Positions 16,362-24,076 of a DNA stretch of 64,000 nucleotides are shown here, piece by piece (within the stretch, counting starts at the first letter, position 1; every line of letters begins with the position of its first letter). The stretch covers positions 1,984,001 to 2,048,000 of the forward strand of contig LT549889.1 of NCBI GenBank assembly GCA_900078775.1, written 5' to 3'. Both the position numbers and the translations under genes were made by a program. Below the pieces are notes generated by a model. That model did no database searches. It worked only from the letters and a program-made list of their open reading frames with translations, and had not been told where the DNA came from. This DNA comes from Mycolicibacterium aurum (lineage in GTDB: Bacteria; Actinomycetota; Actinomycetes; Mycobacteriales; Mycobacteriaceae).

Positions 16362-17108
16362 TCAGCCCGGATCCAGGCCGTCCAACAACAGCCCGGTGGT
16401 GTAGACCAGCGCGGCCCGTGGGTCCGCCGATGCGTCGGCGGCCACCGCCGCTGCGGTACCCACCCGGGATGCCAGCGGGAACGCACGCCCGCGCATGGCC
16501 TCGGTCAGCGCCGGCGCCACCTGCTGCCACCACTGGTTGTCATCGCGGGCGCTGGCCGCGCGGGCCCGTTGCAGCCCGACCTGATTGCGCGCCATCGCCG
16601 AGGCCAGCCCCAGTACGCCGGTCAGGGCGTGGTCCATCTGCACATCCGTGAGACCGATGCCGTCAAAGGCCGCGAGTTCGGCCTCGTACTTGGCGGTCGC
16701 GCCGGGCCCCGGGACCGTACGGTCGGCCGGGATGTCCAGTACCCACGGCTCGGACACCGCGGCGTCGTAGTTGCGCTCGGCGACCAGCAGTGCAGCGGAC
16801 CGCCAATCATCCTGTGTGGCAGGATGATCGCCCTCCGCGTACAGCGCCCCGGCATGTGCGTCAACCATCATCGCGAGCAGTTCGGCCTTACCCGGCACGT
16901 GCGAGTACAGGCTCATTGGGGCGACCTTCAGTTCCGCGGCCACGCGGCGCATGGTGACCGCCGCCGCCCCGTCGATACGGGCGATGGCGCGGCCGGCATC
17001 CACGATGGCGCCCAGCGACCGTCCGGAGCGCCCCACCGGGGCGTCCGGCGCCCACAGCATGCGCAGCAGTCGCACCGGATCGCTCACACGGTCGGCCGCA
17101 CTGGACAT
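16362..17108 (-). CDS. TetR-family regulator with TetR_C-type ligand domain
   Basis: 248 residues. The HTH lies at about residues 33-75 (GAAAVTMRRVAAELKVAPMSLYSHVPGK), followed by a TetR_C_1-like ligand-binding half. The layout, with a long N-terminal segment before the HTH and SLYSHVPGKAELLAMMVD, is that of the tetracycline-repressor subfamily. AAGGAG lies 6 nt upstream of the ATG at 17108. An overlapping set of GTAC-rich inverted repeats sits in the 71-nt divergent gap before the DUF5701 gene, so it probably represses itself and perhaps that neighbour. Confidence 0.88.
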   Translation of the reverse strand: MSSAADRVSDPVRLLRMLWAPDAPVGRSGRSLGAIVDAGRAIARIDGAAAVTMRRVAAELKVAPMSLYSHVPGKAELLAMMVDAHAGALYAEGDHPATQDDWRSAALLVAERNYDAAVSEPWVLDIPADRTVPGPGATAKYEAELAAFDGIGLTDVQMDHALTGVLGLASAMARNQVGLQRARAASARDDNQWWQQVAPALTEAMRGRAFPLASRVGTAAAVAADASADPRAALVYTTGLLLDGLDPG

Positions 17109-17117
17109 CACGGACTC

Positions 17118-17152
17118 CTTCCGTACACTGTACGGTACATAGTACGAGAAGC
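17118..17152. promoter_or_regulatory. TetR operator (nested GTAC-rich inverted repeats)
   Basis: CCGTACA-C-TGTACGG (17121-17135) is a perfect 7+1+7 palindrome. It overlaps a larger imperfect one bounded by CTTC (17118) and GAAG (17152). It is placed directly upstream of the TetR start at 17108 and 28 nt before the divergent gene. Confidence 0.7.
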
Positions 17153-17179
17153 ATTCGGGCCCGTCACCCCTGGAGTGCC

Positions 17180-17797
17180 ATGACCCTGCACGAACAAGTC
17201 GACCGCCTACTCGCCGCCGGTGTCGCCGAAGCCGCGGCCGTCGGCGCCGAGGAACTGCGCGCACACGCCGCCGGGCTACCCGATGAACCCGACGCCGTCC
17301 TGGCGGTGCATCCCCGCCTGGCACCCGCGCACGCGCTGGCCGGACTGTTGCGGCACGAGAACCGGCCCGGTTTCGTCGTGGCCGATATGACCGATCTCGA
17401 CGAGTTCGTGCCGATCGACGGGGTACGCGTCCCGGACGCGCCGCTGTACCTGATCCACGGCGTCGACCGGGGCGACGACATGCGCAACTGGAGCCCGGAC
17501 GAGGCACTCACCGCGCTGGACCGGCGCGGACGGACGCCGCTGACCCTCAACGAGGGCATCAGCTGGCTGCTCCAGGAGCCCAAGCAACTCGAGCCCAACC
17601 ACTGCTTCATGACCATCGCCTCGCGCAAGCGCAGACCTCGCGGCCTGGATGCCCGGACCCCGGCGATCTGGATCAGCGGCGGAACGGGTCGCGACGGGGC
17701 CGAGCGCCGCGGCGCCCCGAAGGTCGGCTGGTGCTGGGCCGGCAACCGGCACACCTGGCTGGGTATGGCCTCGGCAACCCGCCGCGGCCCTGGTTGA
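17180..17797 (+). CDS. DUF5701 family protein
   Basis: 205 residues, soluble, with LYLIHGVDRGDDMRNWSPDEA and LNEGISWLLQEP followed by NHCFMTIASRKRRPRG and a Trp-rich end (GWCWAGNRHTWLG). This matches the actinobacterial DUF5701 family, whose function is unknown. It is divergent from a TetR gene across a 71-nt operator-bearing gap and may be its target. The ATG at 17180 has only a weak ribosome site. Confidence 0.75.
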   Translation: MTLHEQVDRLLAAGVAEAAAVGAEELRAHAAGLPDEPDAVLAVHPRLAPAHALAGLLRHENRPGFVVADMTDLDEFVPIDGVRVPDAPLYLIHGVDRGDDMRNWSPDEALTALDRRGRTPLTLNEGISWLLQEPKQLEPNHCFMTIASRKRRPRGLDARTPAIWISGGTGRDGAERRGAPKVGWCWAGNRHTWLGMASATRRGPG

Positions 17798-17854
17798 CGG
17801 CTACCGCCTGCCCGTCCGCGCGGTGCCGATCCCGGCGGCTCCGAGGCGCGCCGG

Positions 17855-17860
17855 TAGCGT
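17855..17860 (+). promoter_or_regulatory. -10 box of a probable leaderless transcript (FKBP lipoprotein)
   Basis: TAGCGT ends 7 nt before the GTG at 17868, matching the leaderless arrangement. This favours GTG 17868 over the in-frame GTG at 17859. Confidence 0.45.
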
Positions 17861-17867
17861 GGCAAAG

Positions 17868-18494
17868 GTGAATTGTTCTCGCGTACCCTCCTCCATCGCG
17901 CTGCTGGCCGGCGCCGCAGCGATCGCCATGACCGTCTCCGCGTGCGGTTCGGACACCCAGAGCTCCGCGTCGACGAGCTCCACCACCACCGACGTGTTCG
18001 ACCTGCCGGCCACCGACGTGGCCCCGGTGTCCAGCCCGTGCCCGTCGGCGGCCCCGGAAGCCCCCGGTGAGCCGGAGTGGACGTTGTCCGGCGCCACCGG
18101 CAGCATCGCCGTCACCGGCTCCACCGACGCCGCCGCGCCGGTCGTCGACGTCGAGGGCCCGTTCAGCGTCACCGAGACCCAGGTGCAGACCCTGCAGGCC
18201 GGGGACGGACCGGTCGTCTCGGACACCGCGACGGTGTCGGTCTGCTACATGGGCGTCAACGGGCGCGACGGCAACGTCTTCGACAGCAGCTACCAGAGCG
18301 GATCGCCGGTCGACTTCCCGCTGGAGGGCGTCATCCCCGGATTCCAGAAGGCGATCGCCGGGCAGAAGGTCGGATCGACCGTCGCCGTCGCAATGACCTC
18401 CGCCGACGGCTACGCCGACGGCCAGCCCGCCGCAGGTATCGAGAAGGGTGACACCCTGATCTTCGCGATCAAGATCCTCGACGCGGCCAACTAG
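17868..18494 (+). CDS. FKBP-type peptidyl-prolyl isomerase lipoprotein
   Basis: 208 residues. A signal peptide ends in the lipobox VSAC, so the protein is predicted to be lipidated and extracytoplasmic. A Ser/Thr-rich spacer leads to an FKBP domain (about 105-208) with VSVCYMGVNGRDGNVFDSSY, VDFPLEGVIPGFQKAIAGQKVGS and the end KGDTLIFAIKILD. FKBPs catalyse cis-trans isomerisation of prolyl bonds and probably assist folding of exported proteins here. It ends at a strong bidirectional hairpin shared with the convergent crp gene. Confidence 0.9.
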   Translation: MNCSRVPSSIALLAGAAAIAMTVSACGSDTQSSASTSSTTTDVFDLPATDVAPVSSPCPSAAPEAPGEPEWTLSGATGSIAVTGSTDAAAPVVDVEGPFSVTETQVQTLQAGDGPVVSDTATVSVCYMGVNGRDGNVFDSSYQSGSPVDFPLEGVIPGFQKAIAGQKVGSTVAVAMTSADGYADGQPAAGIEKGDTLIFAIKILDAAN

Positions 18495-18500
18495 GGTCCA

Positions 18501-18539
18501 CGCGCCGGCTACCGCCCCTCGCGGGCGGTAGCCGGTGCG
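18501..18539. terminator. Very strong bidirectional hairpin between FKBP and crp genes
   Basis: Left arm 18501-18517 (core CCGGCTACCGCCC) and right arm 18523-18539 (core GGGCGGTAGCCGG) pair over 17 bp with one G:T, leaving a 5-nt loop. It starts 6 nt after the FKBP stop and lies 9 nt beyond the crp stop, terminating both. Confidence 0.85.
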
Positions 18540-18548
18540 GCCCGACCG

Positions 18549-19223
18549 CTATCGGGCCCGGCGCGCCAGTTTCGCCGGCTCCAGCACGTACACCGTCTTG
18601 CCCTGCTGCCGGATCCAGCCGCGGTTGGCGAACTCCGAAAGCGCCTTGTTGATGGTCTCCCGGGAGGATCCGACCAGCTGCGCGAGCTCGAGCTGGGTCA
18701 GCTCATGGTCGACGCGCAGCACATCGTCCTCGGAGCGACCGAACCGCTTCGCGAGGTCCAGCAGCTGCTTGGCCACCCGGCCGGGAACGTCGGTGAAGAT
18801 CATGTCGCACACGTCGTCGTTGGTGCGACGCAGCCGCCGCGCGAGTACCCGCAGCAACTGCGCGGCGATCTCGGGTCGCTCGACCATCCACTCCGACAAC
18901 GCCTGTCGCCCAACCGCCGCCACCCGCACCTGGGTCAGCGTGGTGACCGTGGCGGTGCGCGGCCCGGGATCGAACAGCGCCAACTCGCCGAACGTCTCCC
19001 CCGGGCCCATCACCGCGATGAGGCTCTCCCGGCCGTCCACCGATCGGCGTCCGACCTTCACCTTGCCCTCGACGAGGACGTACAGCCGGTCACCGGGCTC
19101 ACCCTCGGTGAAGACGGTGTGGTTGCGCCGGAAGGTGATCCAGTCCAGCTCGGATTCCAACGCCGCCATGGCGTCCGCATCGACATCCTGAAAAATGGCG
19201 GTGCGCGCCAAGACCGCGTTCAA
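18549..19223 (-). CDS. crp: Crp/Fnr-family cAMP-responsive regulator
   Basis: 224 residues with the architecture of mycobacterial Crp (Rv3676 type). The cyclic-nucleotide-binding domain contains FTEGEPGDRLYVLVEGKVK and GETFGELALFDPGPRTATV (cAMP contacts Glu, Arg, Thr). The C-terminal winged helix holds LTQLELAQLVGSSRETINKALSEF. The N-terminus MNAVLARTAIFQDV aligns with known Crp starts, which makes TTG at 19223 the likely start codon. The sequence is clearly diverged from the main Crp, so it may be the second paralogue that rapid growers carry. Confidence 0.85.
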   Translation of the reverse strand: MNAVLARTAIFQDVDADAMAALESELDWITFRRNHTVFTEGEPGDRLYVLVEGKVKVGRRSVDGRESLIAVMGPGETFGELALFDPGPRTATVTTLTQVRVAAVGRQALSEWMVERPEIAAQLLRVLARRLRRTNDDVCDMIFTDVPGRVAKQLLDLAKRFGRSEDDVLRVDHELTQLELAQLVGSSRETINKALSEFANRGWIRQQGKTVYVLEPAKLARRAR

Positions 19224-19496
19224 ACGAGTTGCCTTTCCGAGCCTTTGACGGACGACCTGGCCCCCCGCGCGGCGCCGACAGCACGGCGCGCCCGGAGAGA
19301 CACACTACAGTTAAGCGATCACGGCGAAGTTACTAGGGGTTAAGCCCAGAGCAGCAATTCGAGGCCGTGCGCAGGGCACACGGATGTGTACCGCTCGAAC
19401 CCTATCGCGCGGCGGGCCGGTTTCGGGTGATTCGGTCGCAACGGTCATTAGCATCGGCAGATAGCACCCGTCGACAGCTTCGAGAAAGGCATCCCG

Positions 19497-20177
19497 ATGC
19501 GAGTTCGGTTCCGGTCGGTCCCCGTCCTGTTGGCCTCGGTCGCCCTGGCCGGTTGGGGCATGCTGGCCGGGCCCGCACCCCGCGCCGCCGCCGAACCCTG
19601 CCCCGACGTCGAGGTGGTCTTCGCCCGCGGCACCACCGAGCGCCCGGGCGCCGGCAGCGTGGGCAACGCCTTCGCCGAGGCCCTGCGCGCCCAGGTCGGA
19701 GAGAAGAGCGTCGGCCTGTACCCGGTCAACTACCCGGCCAGCCACAACTGGCCGACGGTGGTGGACGGGGTCAACGACGCCGGCGCCCGCATCCGCCAGG
19801 TCGCCGCCGACTGCCCGGACACCAAGGTGGTGCTCGGTGGCTTCTCCCAGGGCGCCGCCGTCGCGCAGTTGGTCACCGCGGATCCGCCGAGCATCCCGCC
19901 GAATTCGTTCGCCTTCGGCACCACCTCCCCGCTGGCCCCCGAGGTCGCCGACCAGGTGGATGCCGTGGTGCTGTTCGGCAAGCCCAACGACCGCTTCCTG
20001 TTCCTCATCGGGCAGCCCAACGTGCCGGTGGGCCCGGCGTTCGCGGCGAAGACGCTGGATCTGTGCGCGCTCAACGACCCGGTCTGCTCGGGCGGTCTGG
20101 ACCCGGTCGCGCACAACCTGTACGCCCGCAACGGCATGGTGACCGACGCGGCCGCCTTCGTCGCCGCACGCGTCTGA
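19497..20177 (+). CDS. Secreted cutinase-like esterase (CULP), copy 1
   Basis: 226 residues: cleavable signal peptide (cut near AAA-EPC, residue 33), then a cutinase domain with CPDVEVVFARGTTERPGAG, the elbow GGFSQG (Ser117), CALNDPVC (Asp194) and VAHNLY (His206), with four Cys in the family positions. Mycobacterial CULPs hydrolyse medium-chain esters, lipids or phospholipids at the cell surface. It is one of three cutinases within 3.5 kb. TAGCAT around 19450 is a candidate -10 and GAGAAAGG precedes the ATG. Confidence 0.93.
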   Translation: MRVRFRSVPVLLASVALAGWGMLAGPAPRAAAEPCPDVEVVFARGTTERPGAGSVGNAFAEALRAQVGEKSVGLYPVNYPASHNWPTVVDGVNDAGARIRQVAADCPDTKVVLGGFSQGAAVAQLVTADPPSIPPNSFAFGTTSPLAPEVADQVDAVVLFGKPNDRFLFLIGQPNVPVGPAFAAKTLDLCALNDPVCSGGLDPVAHNLYARNGMVTDAAAFVAARV

Positions 20178-20256
20178 GACCACGCGAAAACAAGGGTTCG
20201 CCAACGCGCCCCGCCCGGCAGGCTCGAGTGTGAGCAGATGGGAAGGCAGGGCTGTT

Positions 20257-20928
20257 GTGAACGTTTACGAGGCGGTCGAAAGTCGCCGGGCGGTGCGCGG
20301 TTTCACCGAGGAACCGGTACCGATGGAGGTGCTGGAGCGGGTCCTGAAGGCGGCGTCCTGGGCGCCGTCGGGATCGAACCTGCAACCCTGGCACATCTAC
20401 GTCGTCACCGGAGCGCCGCTGGCCCACCTGAAGAAGGTCGCGGTCGCGCGCGTCGCGGCCGGTGAGCCCTGGGACGAGCGGGAATTCCAGCTCTACCCGG
20501 CCGATCTCAAGCCCCCCTACAGCGAGCGCCGGTCCCGCTTCGGCAAGGAGCGTTACTCCGCACTCGGCATCGCGCGCGAGGACTGGGAGGCCCGTCAGCG
20601 CGCCGCCATCGCCAACTGGGACTGCTTCGGTGCGCCCGCGGCGCTGTTCTGCTTCATCGACCGCGAGATGGGCCGGCCGCAGTGGGCCGACCTCGGCATG
20701 TATCTGCAGACCGTGATGCTGCTGCTGCGGGCCGAGGGCTTGCACAGTTGCCCGCAGATGGCGTGGTCGCAGGTCCGTACCTCGGTGCAGGACGCGCTGA
20801 ATCCCCCGCCCGAACTCATGCTGTTCTGTGGGATGTCCATCGGCTTCGAGGATCCGGACGTCGACTACATCCGGACCCTGCGGGCACCGCTGGACGAGAC
20901 GGTGAGCTTCGTCGGGGACATCGGATAG
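20257..20928 (+). CDS. Nitroreductase family flavoprotein
   Basis: 223 residues starting VYEAVESRRAVRGF, the FMN-phosphate-binding Arg motif of nitroreductases, then WAPSGSNLQPWHIYVV and a late GMSIGFEDPD segment. These FMN enzymes reduce nitro compounds, quinones or enones with NAD(P)H. The GTG at 20257 is chosen because GGAAGG lies about 10 nt upstream and the family starts with Y-AV-SRRAVR; an upstream GTG at 20230 would add nine residues. It is interleaved with the cutinases but functionally unrelated as far as can be seen. Confidence 0.88.
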   Translation: MNVYEAVESRRAVRGFTEEPVPMEVLERVLKAASWAPSGSNLQPWHIYVVTGAPLAHLKKVAVARVAAGEPWDEREFQLYPADLKPPYSERRSRFGKERYSALGIAREDWEARQRAAIANWDCFGAPAALFCFIDREMGRPQWADLGMYLQTVMLLLRAEGLHSCPQMAWSQVRTSVQDALNPPPELMLFCGMSIGFEDPDVDYIRTLRAPLDETVSFVGDIG

Positions 20929-21060
20929 CGCCCGGCATTCGGCTCCGGGGGTAGTGCTGGCAGGAATACAACCAGTGCCGCCTGCGTCAATGTGCAGGTG
21001 AGTCGGTCACGGGATGCTGATCACACACCCATTCAAGATCACTCCCGACGAAGGATCGAC

Positions 21061-21792
21061 ATGGCCACCAAGACGTCGCACCCCGCCCGCTCGTACCGAC
21101 TCGAATACCTCGCCGCGATCCTGCTGGTGCTCGTCGCCACGATGGGGCCACTGGCCACCGCCCGCGCCTTCGCCGCCCCCGGAAACCCGTGCCCGGACGT
21201 GGAGGTGGTGTTCGCCCGCGGCACCTTCGAGGCCCCGGGGGTCGGCGCCACCGGACAGGCCTTCGTCGACGCACTCAACAGCCGGGTCGGCGGCGACACG
21301 GTCGACGTATACGGCGTGAATTATCCTGCCTCCCTTGACTTCCAGGCCGCCACCGCCGGGATCGCCGATGCCACCAACCGGATCGGGAACATCGCCGCGA
21401 CCTGCCCGGACACCAAGATCGTGCTGGGCGGTTACTCCCAGGGCGCCGCGGTCGCCGGGTACGCCACCTTCGACGCGGTGCCCGCCGGACTCGCGCTGCC
21501 TGCCGACATCACCGGGCCGATGCCACCGTCGGTCGCCTCGCACGTGGCCGCGGTGGTGCTGTTCGGCACCCCCGACAACTGGTTCCTCAGCATCGTCGAC
21601 CGGGACGCGCCGCCGGTGACGGTGGGATCGCTGTACTCGGCGAAGACGATCCAACTGTGCGCGCCGGGCGATCCGGTGTGCTCCCCCGGCGGCCTGGACC
21701 GCAGCGCCCACAGCGCGTACAGGACCAACGGCATGGCCGAGCAGGCGGCCGACTTCGCGGCCCGCGCGGTGTCCGCGGGGACCGCTGCCTGA
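21061..21792 (+). CDS. Secreted cutinase-like esterase (CULP), copy 2
   Basis: 243 residues from the ATG at 21061 (AAGGA 6 nt upstream). A longer charged N-terminus precedes the hydrophobic signal segment, cut near FAAPGNPC. The cutinase domain has CPDVEVVFARGTFEAPGVG, GGYSQG (nucleophilic Ser), CAPGDPVCSPGG and a His in SAHSAY. It resembles copies 1 and 3 but has Tyr rather than Phe before the catalytic serine. Probable surface or secreted lipid esterase. Confidence 0.93.
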   Translation: MATKTSHPARSYRLEYLAAILLVLVATMGPLATARAFAAPGNPCPDVEVVFARGTFEAPGVGATGQAFVDALNSRVGGDTVDVYGVNYPASLDFQAATAGIADATNRIGNIAATCPDTKIVLGGYSQGAAVAGYATFDAVPAGLALPADITGPMPPSVASHVAAVVLFGTPDNWFLSIVDRDAPPVTVGSLYSAKTIQLCAPGDPVCSPGGLDRSAHSAYRTNGMAEQAADFAARAVSAGTAA

Positions 21793-21803
21793 GCCGCGGC
21801 CGG

Positions 21804-22091
21804 TCAGGCCAGGGTCCGGACGGCGGCGATGTCGTACTCCGACACCGCCGCCGTCCGGATCATCGCGGATTGCCCGTCGTCCGGACCGGTGCCCCGGAAC
21901 GCCTCGACGGCCGACCGGGAGTCCCATCGCTCGTAGATGTTGATGCGTGCCGGATCCAGCAGATCGGCGGACACGGTGAAATCCAGACAGCCGGCAGCGC
22001 CCCGCGCACTCCGCACGACAGCGCGACATCCCTGAAGGTAGGCCGCGCGTTCGGCGGGCTCCACCGTGATGTGTCCGGCCACGATGACCAT
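21804..22091 (-). CDS. Antibiotic biosynthesis monooxygenase (ABM) domain protein
   Basis: 95 residues with the dimeric ferredoxin-like ABM fold signature: VAGHITVEPAERAAYLQGCRAVV, then CLDFTVSADLLDPARINIYERWDS and FRGTGP. Members include quinol monooxygenases and heme-degrading enzymes; this one lacks features that would decide between them. It converges on cutinase 2 with an 11-nt gap and is divergent from cutinase 3. AGGAG precedes the ATG at 22091. Confidence 0.85.
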   Translation of the reverse strand: MVIVAGHITVEPAERAAYLQGCRAVVRSARGAAGCLDFTVSADLLDPARINIYERWDSRSAVEAFRGTGPDDGQSAMIRTAAVSEYDIAAVRTLA

Positions 22092-22241
22092 GTCCGATTA
22101 CTCCTCTCGTCGAGATTCCTGTCCAGACAACGACCGACCCGCGCGGCAGAACTCATCGCAGTTTCGGTGCCAGATCGGGCGGGTACAGATCATCAGGCGT
22201 TGGCTGCAGCGGCAACAGACCGTCCTCCGAAGGAGTTCACG

Positions 22242-22949
22242 ATGAGTCTTCGTCAGTCCGTACGGGTTCTGGGGGCGGGTGCCCTGATCGCCTCGGGCAT
22301 GGCGGCGGGAGCCGCCCCGGCCGCCACCGCCGAACCCTGCCCCGATGTGGAGATCGTCTTCGCCCGTGGCACCGCGGAGGCGCCCGGCGTCGGCGGCACC
22401 GGGCAGGCGTTCGTCGACGCGGTGCGCGCCCAGACCCCGGGCAAGTCGGTGGCCGTCTACCCGGTGAACTATCCGGCAAGCGACAACTTCGGTGACCGGA
22501 TCGCGTTCGCGCAGACCGTCGTCGACGGGATCAAGGACGCCGGGGCCCGGGTCGAGTCGATGGCCAAGAGCTGCCCGGACACCAAGATGGTGCTGGGCGG
22601 CTTCTCCCAGGGCGCCGTCGTCGCCGGCTACGTGACCGCGGACGCCATCCCGGACGGTATCCCCGACGAGTTCCTGTCGCGCATCCCGAATCCGCTGCCC
22701 GCCGATGTGGCCGACCACGTCGCCGCGGTGGTGCTGCTCGGCAATCCCTCGGATGCGTTCCTGAGCCAGTTCGGCGCGCCGATCGGCCGGATCGGACCGC
22801 GCTACGAACCCAAGACGCTGGAACTGTGCGCGCCCGGGGACACCATCTGCGACGGCACGCCCGGCGCGATGCCGTCCATCGCGCACGCGATGTACCCGGT
22901 CAACGGGATGGTCGCCGAGGCCGCGACGTTCGCCGCGAGCAAGGTGTAG
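22242..22949 (+). CDS. Secreted cutinase-like esterase (CULP), copy 3
   Basis: 235 residues from the ATG at 22242, which follows AAGGAG by 6 nt. A signal peptide is cut near TAEPC. The cutinase domain shows CPDVEIVFARGTAEAPGVG, GGFSQG (Ser), CAPGDTICDG and IAHAMY (His). It carries a short extra loop (ADAIPDGIPDEFLSRIPNPLP) compared with copy 1. The three copies probably arose by duplication and now surround unrelated small genes, suggesting rearrangement after duplication. Confidence 0.93.
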   Translation: MSLRQSVRVLGAGALIASGMAAGAAPAATAEPCPDVEIVFARGTAEAPGVGGTGQAFVDAVRAQTPGKSVAVYPVNYPASDNFGDRIAFAQTVVDGIKDAGARVESMAKSCPDTKMVLGGFSQGAVVAGYVTADAIPDGIPDEFLSRIPNPLPADVADHVAAVVLLGNPSDAFLSQFGAPIGRIGPRYEPKTLELCAPGDTICDGTPGAMPSIAHAMYPVNGMVAEAATFAASKV

Positions 22950-22998
22950 CTCGCGGCTGGTGCGCCCCGGATCGGCGGCGGTGCACGATGATGGAGCC

Positions 22999-23364
22999 AT
23001 GGACTCGACGCGGATTGATCGCTGGCTGTGGGCGGTCCGGCTGACCAAGACCCGCCCGGACGCCGCAGCGGCCTGCCGGGGCGGGCACGTCCGGGTCAAT
23101 GACCGGGTGGCCAAACCGTCCACCATGGTTTCTCCCGGCGATCAGGTACGCGCTCTGGTGGGCGACCGCACCCGGATCGTGGAGGTGGTGCGGGTGATCC
23201 CGAAACGCGTGGGCGCCGCCGATGCGGTGACCTGCTATCTGGACCGCACCCCCGTGCTGCCGCCCACGACCGCGGTCCCGGTCGCGGTGCGGGACCGGGG
23301 CGCCGGCCGCCCTACCAAACGCGACCGGCGGGTGCTCGACAAGTGGCGGGCCGGACTGGGCTGA
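22999..23364 (+). CDS. S4-domain RNA-binding protein (Hsp15-like)
   Basis: 121 residues with an N-terminal S4 fold: RIDRWLWAVRLTKTRPDAAAACRGGHVRVND and VSPGDQVRAL. The C-terminus is basic (GRPTKRDRRVLDKWRAG). This matches Hsp15/HslR-type proteins that bind rRNA and rescue stalled 50S subunits carrying nascent chains. GATGAT ends 6 nt before the ATG at 22999, so it may be leaderless. Confidence 0.85.
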   Translation: MDSTRIDRWLWAVRLTKTRPDAAAACRGGHVRVNDRVAKPSTMVSPGDQVRALVGDRTRIVEVVRVIPKRVGAADAVTCYLDRTPVLPPTTAVPVAVRDRGAGRPTKRDRRVLDKWRAGLG

Positions 23365-23379
23365 CCTGCCCGGCCGGCG

Positions 23380-24024
23380 TCAGTTCAGCGGGCCCTGATC
23401 GATGATGGTCGGCGGCAGCGGGGCCGGCGGCGGCACCGGCGCATCGGGCGCGGGTACATCGGCCGGGGCGGCGCCCGGGGCACCGATGGGCAGCACCTCC
23501 GGCGGCGGGTTGGGGTCCGACAACGAGACGAATCCCGGCGGCAGCGGCGGGCCGCCCACCTGCGGGGTGCCCTCGGTCCGCAGCGACGGGGTCGACGAGG
23601 ACGGATCGGTCAACGAGGTGTAGCCGGGCGGCAGCTTGGGTGCCGGTCCGGCGCCCGGCGGCGCACCGGTCGGCAGCCCGCCGGTTCCGGCCTCGGAGAA
23701 CGCGGCCATCGGGTCCGGGGACTTCGCGGCGTTCCACAGATCCCGGATGTACCCGAACGTGCCACCGGACTGGCCCTGGCCGTATTCCGGGTTGCTCATC
23801 TGCGGGACCGGCGGCGGCCCGGCCGGCGGGGGCGCCGGCGGCGCGGCGACCAGCTCGGCGGGATCGATGACCACTGGCTGTCCGGGCGGCGGCGGGGCCG
23901 GTTCGGTCGGTGTCGGTTCGGCGCCGGCCAGTCCGGCGCCCAGCAGGGCGCCTCCGGCCAGCATGGTCGACGCCAGCGCGAGCCTGACGGTGGAGCGCGT
24001 CACGGCACGCTGTCGAACGGTCAT
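23380..24024 (-). CDS. Exported Pro/Gly-rich mycobacterial protein
   Basis: 214 residues from the ATG at 24024. A signal peptide (about residues 1-36, ending GLAGAEP) is followed by long Pro-rich stretches and short repeated phrases LPPGYTSLTDPS and LPPGFVSLSDPN. A less biased middle segment (GGTFGYIRDLWNAAKSPDPMAAFSEA) is probably the folded or interacting part. No catalytic motif. Probably a cell-wall-associated protein of unknown role. The long open frame upstream of 24024 is not coding. Confidence 0.75.
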   Translation of the reverse strand: MTVRQRAVTRSTVRLALASTMLAGGALLGAGLAGAEPTPTEPAPPPPGQPVVIDPAELVAAPPAPPPAGPPPVPQMSNPEYGQGQSGGTFGYIRDLWNAAKSPDPMAAFSEAGTGGLPTGAPPGAGPAPKLPPGYTSLTDPSSSTPSLRTEGTPQVGGPPLPPGFVSLSDPNPPPEVLPIGAPGAAPADVPAPDAPVPPPAPLPPTIIDQGPLN

Positions 24025-24032
24025 GAACGAGA

Positions 24033-24038
24033 AGGCTA
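24033..24038 (-). promoter_or_regulatory. -10 box upstream of the Pro-rich exported protein
   Basis: On the minus strand TAGCCT ends 8 nt before the ATG at 24024, fitting TANNNT with near-leaderless spacing. Confidence 0.35.
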
Positions 24039-24076
24039 GCGCCTCGCCGCCGATAGCGTCACCGATAGCCGGACGG

